Assembly: GCA_945787595.1 (NCBI GenBank)
Contig: CALZJV010000450.1
Span: 1 to 8,876 of the forward strand
Source: an uncultured Desulfobacterales bacterium
GTDB lineage: Bacteria; Desulfobacterota; Desulfobacteria; Desulfobacterales; JAFDCJ01
Length of the DNA: 8,876 nucleotides
Direction of reading: 5' to 3'
Shown: positions 1 to 6,236 of the stretch, piece by piece
How positions within the stretch are numbered: position 1 is the stretch's first letter
How the letters are laid out: each line of letters starts with the position of its first letter
The notes under the pieces: model-generated
Databases searched by the model: none
Told to the model about the DNA's origin: nothing
The model's input: the letters and a program-made list of their open reading frames with translations, nothing else
Translations under genes and position numbers: made by a program

Positions 1-21
1 GAAACCTGACACCTGAAACCT
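1..21. repeat. three tandem heptamers, GANACCT
   Basis: The window opens with three exact 7-nt periods of consensus GANACCT (third base A, C, A), followed by a degenerate TGAAC. The array is cut by the window edge, so its true length is unknown. It is non-coding: two of the three plus frames stop within about 15 bases, and the third is a short meaningless frame. It lies just before a terminator-like hairpin, so it is probably intergenic filler or a simple repeat downstream of the previous gene. Confidence 0.5.
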
Positions 22-59
22 TGAACAGATTTGATCTATGGCAGAGCCGATCACCTCTG

Positions 60-90
60 ACCTGGCCCTGAGGACCAGGTTTTCGATTTT
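60..90 (+). terminator. intrinsic-terminator-like hairpin upstream of rsmD
   Basis: Bases 60-65 (ACCTGG) pair with 75-80 (CCAGGT). After one C-A mismatch, 67-68 pair with 72-73 around a TGA loop, and the stem is followed by TTTTCGATTTT. This looks like a Rho-independent terminator for a gene ending left of the window. It falls inside the N-terminal extension of the longest rsmD frame (from 38), which argues for the later rsmD start at 98. Confidence 0.5.
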
Positions 91-97
91 GAATAAA

Positions 98-661
98 ATG
101 GCCTTACGAATTATTGCAGGAGAGTTGAAAGGCAGAAGGCTTCGGTCAGTTCAAGGCACTAAAACCAGACCCACGGCCGATCGAATTCGGGAAGCAATAT
201 TTAATATTCTTGCTTTTCAAATTCAGGACTCCACGGTGTTGGATCTGTTTGCCGGAACCGGTGCTTTTGGTATTGAGGCACTGAGCCGCGGAGCCGAATC
301 GGTCGTCTTTGTAGATGTTGATAATGATTCAATTTGCGTCTTGCAAGAGAATATTAAAAGCCTTGCCCTTGAAAGCATGACAAGAATTATTCGATGGGAC
401 CTTACACGTAACTTAAACTGCCTGGGTTCAGTGCGATCTGCCGTTAACCTGGTATTCATGGATCCACCCTACAATAAAAATATGATTAAACCTACCTTGC
501 TTAATCTTCATAGCAGTCGATCCATGGAGAATGGCGCCCGGATTGTGGTCGAGCATTCCCACCTGGAGCCGGTGCTAAAGAGTCAGTTACCGTTTGACAT
601 TTCAGATCAGCGCAGATACGGGAAAACCCTTGTTTCATTTTTAAATTATAAGGAATCATAG
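98..661 (+). CDS. rsmD: 16S rRNA (guanine(966)-N(2))-methyltransferase RsmD
   Basis: The product is a cytoplasmic SAM-dependent methyltransferase that methylates N2 of G966 in 16S rRNA during 30S assembly. The 187-residue protein has the family layout: an N-terminal RIIAGELKGRRL opening, RPTADRIREAIFNIL at residues 24-38, the SAM-binding loop DLFAGTGAFGIEAL (49-62), and the catalytic DPPY at 122-125. Length matches the family (about 185). An ATG at 38 would add 20 residues, but these cover a terminator-like hairpin and look unlike RsmD, so the ATG at 98 is preferred. Neither start has a good Shine-Dalgarno. coaD starts two bases after the stop, so the pair is probably co-transcribed; rsmD-coaD is a common bacterial pairing. 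Confidence 0.93.
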   Translation: MALRIIAGELKGRRLRSVQGTKTRPTADRIREAIFNILAFQIQDSTVLDLFAGTGAFGIEALSRGAESVVFVDVDNDSICVLQENIKSLALESMTRIIRWDLTRNLNCLGSVRSAVNLVFMDPPYNKNMIKPTLLNLHSSRSMENGARIVVEHSHLEPVLKSQLPFDISDQRRYGKTLVSFLNYKES

Positions 662-663
662 AC

Positions 664-1167
664 ATGCAAAAAATCGCCATTTATCCAGGCTCTTTCGATC
701 CTGTTACCAACGGCCATCTGGACATTCTTGAGAGAGGGCTAAAACTTTTCGACAAAATTATCGTCGCCATACTGACCAATCCCGGGAAAAAATTTCTTTT
801 CCCCCTTGAAGAACGTCGAGAGATGTTGGAGGAAAGCATGAAAGACTTTTCCAATGTCGAAATTGGTACCTTTGATGGTCTTACGGTGGATTATGCCAAC
901 CAACGAAAAGCCCAAGGCATTCTTCGCGGACTGCGCGCATTATCGGATTTTGAGTATGAGTTTCAGATGGCGCTGATGAACCGCCGGCTCAATCGGGAAG
1001 TCCAAACGGTTTTCTTGATGACCGGTCTGCGATGGATATACACCAGTTCATCCATCATTAAACAGGCCGCCCAGTTCGGCGGCAGCATCAAAGGCATGGT
1101 GCCGCCCCTGGTGGAAAAGAAAATCAGAGAAAAGTACCGGCAAAATTTCCGAAAAAAAAAGAAATAA
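664..1167 (+). CDS. coaD: phosphopantetheine adenylyltransferase (PPAT)
   Basis: The enzyme transfers AMP from ATP to 4'-phosphopantetheine to make dephospho-CoA, the penultimate step of CoA synthesis in the cytoplasm. The 167-residue protein begins with IYPGSFDPVTNGH (residues 6-18), whose TNGH is the nucleotidyltransferase (T/H)xGH motif. It carries the PPAT signature ILRGLRALSDFEYEFQMALM near residues 79-98 and the C-terminal TSSSIIK element that contacts ATP phosphates. Length is normal (about 160), with a lysine-rich tail (RKKKK) encoded by a run of nine A's at 1152-1160. AGGA at 651-654, nine bases before the ATG and inside the end of rsmD, serves as ribosome binding site, so translation is probably linked to rsmD. 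Confidence 0.96.
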   Translation: MQKIAIYPGSFDPVTNGHLDILERGLKLFDKIIVAILTNPGKKFLFPLEERREMLEESMKDFSNVEIGTFDGLTVDYANQRKAQGILRGLRALSDFEYEFQMALMNRRLNREVQTVFLMTGLRWIYTSSSIIKQAAQFGGSIKGMVPPLVEKKIREKYRQNFRKKKK

Positions 1168-1254
1168 TTTCACCATGAAAAGCACGAAACACACCAAAAA
1201 ATACAAGTTTTATTCTACAAATATTTCATGTGTTTCGTGTATTTTGTGGTGAAA
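1168..1254. repeat. long imperfect foldback built from 9-nt repeats after coaD
   Basis: The arm 1168-1193 pairs with 1229-1254 over 26 positions: 22 Watson-Crick pairs, three G-U wobbles and one A-A mismatch, around a 35-nt loop. The left side contains three consecutive 9-nt units (1172-1180, 1181-1189, 1190-1198) of rough consensus nnCAYGAAA. The right side has three inverted units (1224-1232, 1233-1241, 1242-1250) of rough consensus TTTCGTGTR. It starts at the base after the coaD stop and ends just before an A-rich stretch, so no U-tract follows. It could act as a 3' processing or RNA-stabilising structure, or be a dispersed intergenic repeat. I recall similar CACGAAACAC intergenic repeats from related genomes, which is memory and not a search. 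Confidence 0.75.
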
Positions 1255-1321
1255 AAAAGAAAACTGTAAGCCGGCAAATGAAGGATGCCTTTAAAACAAT
1301 GGTTCTATTTTTTTGCAACCC

Positions 1322-2221
1322 ATGGATCTGTGGCAATTAAAAATATTCTGCAAAGTCGTTGAGCTCAATAGCTTTTCCAGAGCTGGAAAGATAGTGCATT
1401 TGTCTCAGCCGACTGTCAGCAGTCATATTAAGGATTTAGAGGAACATTTTGGCTGCCGTTTAATCGATCGTTTATCAAAAGAAGCGGTCGCAACAAAAGC
1501 CGGTGAATTGCTTTATGGTTATGCCCGCAAAATTCTGGCCTTCAGCGATGAAACCGAGGCAGCTATGGCAGAATTTAACGGGAAAATTAAAGGCCGACTT
1601 CTTATCGGTGGCAGCACGATACCGGGTGCATATCTATTGCCCCGAATAATCGGTGCATTTAGCGGACAATATCCTGAAGTTACAATTTCGCTGATCGTAG
1701 AAGATACGCAAAAAATAATCGATGGTGTGTTGTCAGGCAATCTGGAAATCGGTGTGGTCGGAGCGGAGTCCGGTGAGAAAAAGATTTTTCAGGAAAAATT
1801 GATCGAAGACGAACTGCGCCTGATTGTTCCGCAAAATCACCCCTGGGCGCAGAGGAAAGCAATACCTTTAAACCTGCTTCTCTCCGAACCTTTTATTGTG
1901 CGGGAAAGCGGCTCCGGAACACTGGCCTCCATTCAGCTGAATCTAGCACGTGAGGGGTATACGATCGAGGACCTGAAAATCGCAGCCGAACTAGGCAGCA
2001 CCGAAGCCGTTCGTCAGGGGATTAAGAATAAAGTGGGCATATCAATTCTCTCCACCCTGGCTGTATCCGAAGATCTTAAATTCGGCAGTTTGAAGGCTAT
2101 CGCCATCAAAGGTTTGAATCTCAAACGCAGCTTCTATCTTACACGAGACAAGTATCGCAGTCTGTCGCCTTTAAGCCGAGTATTTATAGAATTTTTAAAA
2201 AAAGAACTGATGTGGTCATGA
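1322..2221 (+). CDS. LysR-family transcriptional regulator, selenium-metabolism-associated type
   Basis: This is a 299-residue LysR-type DNA-binding regulator. The N-terminal winged helix-turn-helix spans about residues 1-60 (MDLWQLKIF start, SFSRAGKIVHLSQPTVSSHI at 17-36, TKAGELLY at 58-65), followed by a linker helix. A periplasmic-binding-protein-like effector domain runs from about residue 90 (KGRLLIGGSTIPGAYLLP, GNLEIGVVGAE, LSPLSRVFIEFL). The opening and the IPGxYLLP segment resemble the LysR subgroup called selenium metabolism-associated. That sub-assignment is from memory, and no sel or yedF-like gene is visible here. The ATG at 1322 is chosen over a TTG at 1313 because it gives the canonical family start; no clear Shine-Dalgarno precedes either. 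Its target genes are not evident: neither flank has the divergent partner typical of many LysR genes. Confidence 0.88.
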   Translation: MDLWQLKIFCKVVELNSFSRAGKIVHLSQPTVSSHIKDLEEHFGCRLIDRLSKEAVATKAGELLYGYARKILAFSDETEAAMAEFNGKIKGRLLIGGSTIPGAYLLPRIIGAFSGQYPEVTISLIVEDTQKIIDGVLSGNLEIGVVGAESGEKKIFQEKLIEDELRLIVPQNHPWAQRKAIPLNLLLSEPFIVRESGSGTLASIQLNLAREGYTIEDLKIAAELGSTEAVRQGIKNKVGISILSTLAVSEDLKFGSLKAIAIKGLNLKRSFYLTRDKYRSLSPLSRVFIEFLKKELMWS

Positions 2222-2236
2222 CAGCATCGGTTTGAA

Positions 2237-2299
2237 TTTCCATTGCAATCATCGGTCATGGAAAGGGATGTCAAAGCATCCTCTAATCTTTTCTTCTCG
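2237..2299 (+). terminator. candidate lysR terminator region, two small hairpins
   Basis: TTTCCAT (2237-2243) pairs with ATGGAAA (2258-2264). Immediately downstream, GGATG (2266-2270) pairs with CATCC (2277-2281) and is followed by a T-rich stretch ending in CTTTTCTTC. The second stem is only 5-6 bp, so this is a weak call. The position, just after the lysR stop between convergent genes, fits. Confidence 0.35.
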
Positions 2300-2351
2300 C
2301 CCCGTACATACTCCTTTCCGTTGTCTAGTTTTAATTGCTAAAGCATGAATA

Positions 2352-2367
2352 GATTAGGTGACTAATC
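2352..2367. other. perfect 6-bp dyad in the lysR/DUF368 convergent gap
   Basis: GATTAG and CTAATC flank a GTGA loop, 12 bases beyond the end of the minus-strand DUF368 gene. It could be the stem of a minus-strand terminator, but no U-run follows on that strand, so the function is unclear. Confidence 0.3.
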
Positions 2368-2379
2368 GCTGCCCCCACC

Positions 2380-3357
2380 CTAATCAACTTCCCCCTTAGC
2401 CCACCTCTCAATGACCAATATTCCCAAGAATCCTATAACCATAAGAGTAATCGCAAAGTATAATTCACCTCCGAAAGCATCCGGCATGATTGGTCGACCC
2501 CAAATTATATGCTCCTTTCCTCGAATTACCTGGGTTTCAAGGACCTCCTTCCATGGCCAGATTTTCATTAAAGAACCGGTGATTAGACCGGCTAAAAACG
2601 CCAGGGTCAAATTATGAAACTTTCCAAGCATGTAGTTCAATACTCTGGAGAATCCCGCCAATCCGACGAAACACCCGAGACAAAAAACCATAATTACGAT
2701 CATATTTTGCGCCAGAAACGGATTTTTCAGCGTCGCGGTAATGAATTCATACTTTCCTAAGATCAGCAAAATGAACGCGCCGCTGATTCCCGGCAATATC
2801 ATGGCACATATGGCCACAATGCCGCAAAGGAAAATAAACCAAAGCGCCTCGGGAGTTTTGATCGGTATCAGATTGACAATAACGGCGGCCGCCAATATCC
2901 CGGCAAGAAAGCATATACCGGCTTTGCCCATCCAATCGGTGACCTGTTTGCCGACCACAAGGATGGAGGCCACAATAAGTCCGAAAAAAAGGCTCCATAT
3001 CGGCACTGGGTGGTTATGAAGCAGATAGTTCATTAGCTGTGCCAAGCTTAAGACCGCTACAATGATTCCGGAAAACAGAGTTAGTAAAAAGCGGATATGG
3101 ACGTCTGCAACGGCTCCTTTGATATCAAGGCTAAGTATCTTTCGAACCATTTTAATATCCAATGACCTCAGGGCCGCTATCAGATCCTCGTATATACCGG
3201 TTATCAAGGCAATGGTACCCCCGGAGACCCCGGGAATTACATCCGCAGACCCCATGCAAATACCTTTTAGGGCCAGTGTAACAGCTTTTCTGACAGATAC
3301 CGGACCCGGACTTTCAAGAAATGCGGCTTTCCATGTACCGATGAATTTTCCTTTCAT
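2380..3357 (-). CDS. DUF368 membrane protein, PopT-like undecaprenyl-phosphate translocase
   Basis: This is a 325-residue polytopic inner-membrane protein of the DUF368 family. Members have been reported (PopT) to return undecaprenyl phosphate across the membrane for reuse as the lipid carrier in peptidoglycan and other surface-polymer synthesis; the function here is by family. The hallmark GSADVIPGVSGGTIALITGIYE sits at residues 36-57. A second, related segment, MILPGISGAFILLILGKYE (186-204), shows the internal two-fold repeat. About eight hydrophobic stretches follow, ending in LMVIGFLGILVIERW at 305-319. The C-terminal charged loop (270-300) is longer than I expect for the family. The ATG at 3357 gives a sensible cytoplasmic N-terminus; its ribosome site is weak. 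It lies 138 bp downstream of pcm on the same strand. That gap is AT-rich with two ATGCA copies 11 bp apart (3423 and 3434) but no convincing promoter. Confidence 0.9.
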   Translation of the reverse strand: MKGKFIGTWKAAFLESPGPVSVRKAVTLALKGICMGSADVIPGVSGGTIALITGIYEDLIAALRSLDIKMVRKILSLDIKGAVADVHIRFLLTLFSGIIVAVLSLAQLMNYLLHNHPVPIWSLFFGLIVASILVVGKQVTDWMGKAGICFLAGILAAAVIVNLIPIKTPEALWFIFLCGIVAICAMILPGISGAFILLILGKYEFITATLKNPFLAQNMIVIMVFCLGCFVGLAGFSRVLNYMLGKFHNLTLAFLAGLITGSLMKIWPWKEVLETQVIRGKEHIIWGRPIMPDAFGGELYFAITLMVIGFLGILVIERWAKGEVD

Positions 3358-3495
3358 AAGTATTCTATTTTTAACTCTGGTTAGGCTTGATTGTGTAATT
3401 TAGATATAGTGGGAGTTTAAGTATGCAAGATATATGCACGTCAATATTGTGGTATCTATCAATTAAGGGAATAGAGAATAAAATCCAATTTTGGT

Positions 3496-4155
3496 TTAAG
3501 CTTCCTTCCATCCATGCTCGCCAACGAGTTTGACGAATCGGCATCCGCCTAGACTGGTTTGCCGGATGTTTTGGCCGTCTCGAAAAATTTTTATCAGTTC
3601 CTGGGTATGCTGGTTGCCGACGGGAACCACCAGCCGGCCGCCTTCTGCCAGCTGATCGATCAGCACATCAGGAATCTGTGGAGCACCGGCAGTCACAATA
3701 ATCCCGTCAAAAGGGCTTTCGTCCCGCCAGCCCTTGGTTCCGTCGGCATATTTCATGACAATATTGTGATAGTGAAGTTTGTCAAAAAGATTGCGCGCTT
3801 GCAAATAAAGCGAGCGTTTGCGTTCAATGGTGTATACGCGATAAACGATTTGTGCAAGGATGGCGGCTTGATAACCCGAACCGGTGCCGATCTCTAGAAT
3901 CCTGTCTTCTTCAACAAGATTTAAAGCCTGAGTCATTTCCGCTACAATATAAGGTTGAGAGATGGTCTGCTGTTCTCCAATCGGCAGGGGATAATCACCA
4001 TAGGCCTGGTCTCTTAGAGCCTCGCTCACAAAAAGATGGCGGGGCACTCGGCGAAAGGCGGCCAGAACTTCCGGCGCCTTGATTCCCCGTGCTTCAATCT
4101 GGTTGCGCACCATTTCTTCTCTTCGGCGCTCGTATTTTATAGATTCTTTTCCCAT
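3496..4155 (-). CDS. pcm: protein-L-isoaspartate O-methyltransferase
   Basis: The enzyme uses SAM to methylate the carboxyl of L-isoaspartyl residues in damaged proteins, starting their repair to aspartate; it is cytoplasmic. The 219-residue protein has the complete PCMT signature: AYGDYPLPIGEQQTISQPY at 51-69 (substrate region), the SAM-binding ILEIGTGSGYQ at 86-96, PFDGIIVTAGAPQIP at 148-162, and LAEGGRLVVPVG at 169-180. The frame can be extended six codons to a TTG at 4173, but the ATG at 4155 is preferred; neither has a clear Shine-Dalgarno. The charged KYERRREEMVRNQIEARGI opening is usual for this branch, and a later Met at residue 15 would also give a viable protein. It is the first gene of the minus-strand pair with the DUF368 gene. 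Confidence 0.94.
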   Translation of the reverse strand: MGKESIKYERRREEMVRNQIEARGIKAPEVLAAFRRVPRHLFVSEALRDQAYGDYPLPIGEQQTISQPYIVAEMTQALNLVEEDRILEIGTGSGYQAAILAQIVYRVYTIERKRSLYLQARNLFDKLHYHNIVMKYADGTKGWRDESPFDGIIVTAGAPQIPDVLIDQLAEGGRLVVPVGNQHTQELIKIFRDGQNIRQTSLGGCRFVKLVGEHGWKEA

Positions 4156-4330
4156 CGTTCGGTTTTCTATCAAATCACAAAGCTTCGGTCAAGACGTACG
4201 CGCCTGTAAAAAATCATGATTTTTTTTTCCTGGCACATTGGTGATCAAACCCCTGAAAAACACAATGCAAATTATTGATGAGCATGTCAATAATTAAAGA
4301 GGCTTTGATTTTTTTGAATAAAATAGTAAC
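4156..4330. promoter_or_regulatory. pcm upstream region with two short dyads
   Basis: This divergent region should hold the pcm promoter and any rightward promoter. It contains an 18-bp perfect palindrome at 4208-4225 (A6 TCATGA T6) and a 9-bp inverted repeat, AATTATTGA (4270-4278) with TCAATAATT (4287-4295), around an 8-nt spacer. A TAAAAT at 4319-4324 is a possible rightward -10 element, with only a poor -35 (TTAAAG at 4294-4299, 19-bp spacer) overlapping the second dyad. An operator near that -35 is conceivable. No promoter call is firm. Confidence 0.3.
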
Positions 4331-4459
4331 ATGACTCTTAGTTCGGATATCGCGTTGATAGCGAAAAACCCAAAAGGCGATCATGCCATTGCCAAGAATA
4401 TGAACCGCTATGAGCAGTCAAAATACATGGAAATAAATAGCTCAGAAATGCTTTTTTAA
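4331..4459 (+). CDS. possible small ORF, 42 residues, unknown
   Basis: An ATG at 4331 opens a 42-residue frame to a TAA at 4457-4459. The peptide is hydrophilic and Lys/Asn-rich, with no signal peptide or membrane segment, and I recognise no family. An in-frame TAA lies four codons upstream, so it cannot start earlier. There is no Shine-Dalgarno. Codon choice does not look random, so it could be a real small gene or the remnant of a decayed one. It is the first of three short frames leading to the channel gene. Confidence 0.22.
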   Translation: MTLSSDIALIAKNPKGDHAIAKNMNRYEQSKYMEINSSEMLF

Positions 4460-4478
4460 CTAAGGTGAGCCATTTTTT

Positions 4479-4568
4479 GTGAAGAGATGTGCCGAGATCT
4501 TGATGCAGTTTGCGGACTGCGCAGGAGATCGGTGCAGATCGAGAAAAAAATCGTTCAATTTAGGTTGA
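4479..4568 (+). CDS. possible leader ORF, 29 residues, with strong Shine-Dalgarno
   Basis: A GTG at 4479 is preceded by AAGGTGAG (4462-4469) at a good nine-base spacing, and the frame runs 29 codons to TGA (4566-4568). The peptide is basic with three cysteines (residues 4, 14, 19) and matches nothing I know. The ribosome site lies right after the stop of the preceding 42-codon frame, and the stop overlaps the GAAGG that precedes the next short frame. The region also has imperfect dyad symmetry around GATCT and GCAG. Only the ribosome site supports coding. Confidence 0.25.
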   Translation: MKRCAEILMQFADCAGDRCRSRKKSFNLG

Positions 4569-4579
4569 AGGTAAAAAAG

Positions 4580-4612
4580 ATGAAGCTTGACCCTCTGCAG
4601 ACGGTGATATGA
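4580..4612 (+). CDS. possible 10-codon upstream ORF overlapping the channel start
   Basis: ATG at 4580 follows GAAGG (4567-4571) by eight bases and encodes ten codons, ending in a TGA (4610-4612) that overlaps the channel ATG at 4609 as ATGA. The channel start itself has only a GGTG about two bases away, so ribosomes may be delivered by this short frame through translational coupling. It is too short for composition to help; the call rests on the ribosome site and the overlap. Confidence 0.3.
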   Translation: MKLDPLQTVI

Positions 4613-5379
4613 ACAGTACCAAACATCTCGCTATATCCATCGCGCTATCGCTAATCATTATTTTTTCAGGCACGGCCGGCTATATGATTATTGAAGGCTG
4701 GAGATTTTTGGACGCCCTGTATATGACGATCATAACCATTTCCACCGTTGGCTACCGGGAAGTCAATCAAGTTGGCGACCTGGGTCGCATTTTTACGATA
4801 GTTGTTGTTTTTATCGGTGTGGGATTTTCGCTGTATGTTGCCGGTGCCATTGTACAGTTCATGGTTGAAGGGCGAATGAGAATTATATTGGGGAGAAGAA
4901 GATTGGACAAAAAAATAGATCGGCTAAAAAATCATTATATTGTATGCGGATATGGACGCATCGGACGGGTCCTCTGCCGTAATCTTTGTAGAAAGCCGTA
5001 TGATGTGGTAGTTATAGAAAAAAATGCGGATCGGATTCCAGCGATGGATACGGATGGGGTTTTGTATATATCCGGTGATGCAGCGGATGAAGGTTGTTTG
5101 ATCAAAGCGGGTATCAAACGGGCAGAGGGGCTGGTTGCCGTTTTGGCAACTGATATGGACAATGTATATTTGGTTTTGACGGCCAGGCAGCTTTCCCCGG
5201 ACCTTAAAATCATTGCTAGGGCCGGCCAGGAAGCATCAAAGAACAAATTGAAGGCGGCCGGAGCGGATTCCGTAGAATCACCCTATGAAATGGGAGCTGC
5301 CAGTATGGCCCAACGGATTATCCGCCCGACAGTCACCAGCTTTTTAGATCTTGCCCAACGATTTATCAAAGCTGGTTAA
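4609..5379 (+). CDS. two-TM potassium channel with RCK-N (TrkA-N) domain, C-terminus lost by frame change
   Basis: This is an inner-membrane ion-channel subunit of the Kch/MthK type, normally a tetramer gated by its cytoplasmic RCK domains. The 256 residues comprise TM1 (about 8-29), a pore helix and filter (33-52, TISTVGYRE), TM2 (59-88), a basic linker, and an RCK-N Rossmann domain with GYGRIG at 114-119 and a nucleotide-binding acidic end IEKNAD. The filter reads TVGYR where TVGYG is standard (Arg50, CGG at 4756-4758). After SFLDLA (residue 249) the frame becomes QRFIKAG-stop, while the expected RCK-C domain continues in another frame from about 5360. Homologues as I recall them carry roughly 20 more residues (a DIQMEEIPV-like stretch) at this joint, so a short out-of-frame deletion is likely. 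It may be a pseudogene, a truncated channel, or a sequence error. Confidence 0.82.
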   Translation: MNSTKHLAISIALSLIIIFSGTAGYMIIEGWRFLDALYMTIITISTVGYREVNQVGDLGRIFTIVVVFIGVGFSLYVAGAIVQFMVEGRMRIILGRRRLDKKIDRLKNHYIVCGYGRIGRVLCRNLCRKPYDVVVIEKNADRIPAMDTDGVLYISGDAADEGCLIKAGIKRAEGLVAVLATDMDNVYLVLTARQLSPDLKIIARAGQEASKNKLKAAGADSVESPYEMGAASMAQRIIRPTVTSFLDLAQRFIKAG

Positions 5380-5578
5380 CGTTCAGCTGAAGGATTCCGG
5401 TATCAGGCAAAATTATAATCTGATTATCATTGCTATCAAAAAGCCGGATGGTGGTATGCTGTTCAATCCCTCTTTTGAGGCAGCGATCATGCCGGGCGAT
5501 ACGGTCATAGCGGTTGGGGAAGAAGAAAACCTGCAGAAACTTGCAAAGATATTAAATCCCAGGGTAAATGTTGGTTGA
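5351..5578 (+). pseudogene. detached RCK-C (TrkA-C) domain of the channel gene
   Basis: This frame differs from that of the preceding gene and encodes a recognisable RCK-C domain: LSKLVNVQLKDSGIRQ, NLIIIAIKKPDGGMLFNPSF, then GDTVIAVGEEENLQKL and a short tail to TGA at 5576-5578. In intact relatives it is continuous with the RCK-N part and forms the ligand-binding half of the gating ring. The frame opens only at a TTG (5351) inside the upstream gene with no ribosome site, so separate translation is unlikely. Together with 4609-5379 it is best read as one gene, 4609-5578, broken at about 5353-5365. Confidence 0.75.
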
Positions 5579-5611
5579 TCAGAAGACAAATCTTAAAGCG
5601 ACAGCCTGATC

Positions 5612-6199
5612 TTATATTTTGTAGATGATACGTTTATCGGTTATAATGATATCCACATACTTGTCGTGGGATTCCATAGGTGCCTGGGGAATGATTTGCT
5701 CTTCTAGTGTCAGGGCCACCTTGCGGGTGGTAATTGCCAGGTTGGGAATCAGGCGATCGTAATATCCTCTTCCCGTACCAATGCGACCGCCTTTTTCATC
5801 AAAAGCAATCCCCGGTATTATGGCGATATCGATACGGTCTATGGGCACTATTTTACAACGGCCGGCATTCGGTTCCGGCACCCCTCTTGGGCCGGACTTT
5901 AATTCTTGCGCGATTTTGTCGACTTTCATCAATTTCATTTCAAACGTCTTAGGGTCAAAAGCCGGCAAAACAACAATTTTGTTGTAGCTGTATGCTCGTT
6001 TGATTATATTCTTGGTTTGAACTTCAATATCATCGTTGACATATAAAAGAGCAATTTTTGATTCTAGAAAATTTGCAAATTCAAAAAGCCGGTCTTCAAT
6101 TGATTTTACTTTTTTGGCTATGTCACTTTCAGCGAGTTCGGCAATTATTTGGGTAATATCTTCTCGAATCTGAATTTTTGCGGCAGCAATTTCTTCCAT
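5612..6199 (-). CDS. ygfA: 5-formyltetrahydrofolate cyclo-ligase
   Basis: This cytoplasmic enzyme (MTHFS) uses ATP to convert 5-formyl-THF to 5,10-methenyl-THF, returning stored folate to the one-carbon pool. The 195-residue protein carries the family signature GRIGTGRGYYDR at 138-149, the substrate-region GVPEP (106-110), IDIAIIPGIAFD (123-134) and the closing HDKYVDIIITD (178-188). Length is typical (about 190). The frame stays open 22 codons further to a Met at 6265, but the ATG at 6199 has a strong AGGGAG seven bases upstream (6207-6212) and gives the normal N-terminus, so it is chosen. The gene converges with the channel gene and diverges from serS. 6S RNA often lies upstream of this gene in other bacteria, but the 164-bp gap is too short for a typical 6S RNA. 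Confidence 0.93.
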   Translation of the reverse strand: MEEIAAAKIQIREDITQIIAELAESDIAKKVKSIEDRLFEFANFLESKIALLYVNDDIEVQTKNIIKRAYSYNKIVVLPAFDPKTFEMKLMKVDKIAQELKSGPRGVPEPNAGRCKIVPIDRIDIAIIPGIAFDEKGGRIGTGRGYYDRLIPNLAITTRKVALTLEEQIIPQAPMESHDKYVDIIITDKRIIYKI

Positions 6200-6236
6200 A
6201 CGATTTCTCCCTAACACAGTTTGGGTGAATTTTAAG

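Noticed and set aside
38..97. Upstream ATG giving a 20-residue longer RsmD
   Set aside because: The added residues coincide with a terminator-like hairpin and do not look like RsmD, which normally begins close to RIIAGxxKG.
1151..1163. Programmed frameshift at the A-run in the coaD tail
   Set aside because: The run is at the extreme C-terminus beyond all conserved residues, the protein length is already normal, and nothing in other frames continues a domain.
3062..3403. Plus-strand open frame antisense to the start of the DUF368 gene
   Set aside because: The complementary strand carries the DUF368 hallmark motif; this frame has no recognisable domain and is explained as a shadow.
3415..3462. 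Minus-strand promoter for the DUF368 gene (TTGACG or TTGATA as -35)
   Set aside because: No -10 element of reasonable quality lies at 16-18 bp from either candidate.
4160..4330. Riboswitch or tRNA in the pcm upstream gap
   Set aside because: Only short AT-rich palindromes are present; no cloverleaf, no known aptamer core.
5577..5619. Bidirectional terminator between the channel gene and ygfA (GATCAG/CTGATC, then TTATATTTT)
   Set aside because: Only a 6-bp stem around a 23-nt loop; too weak to list as a feature.
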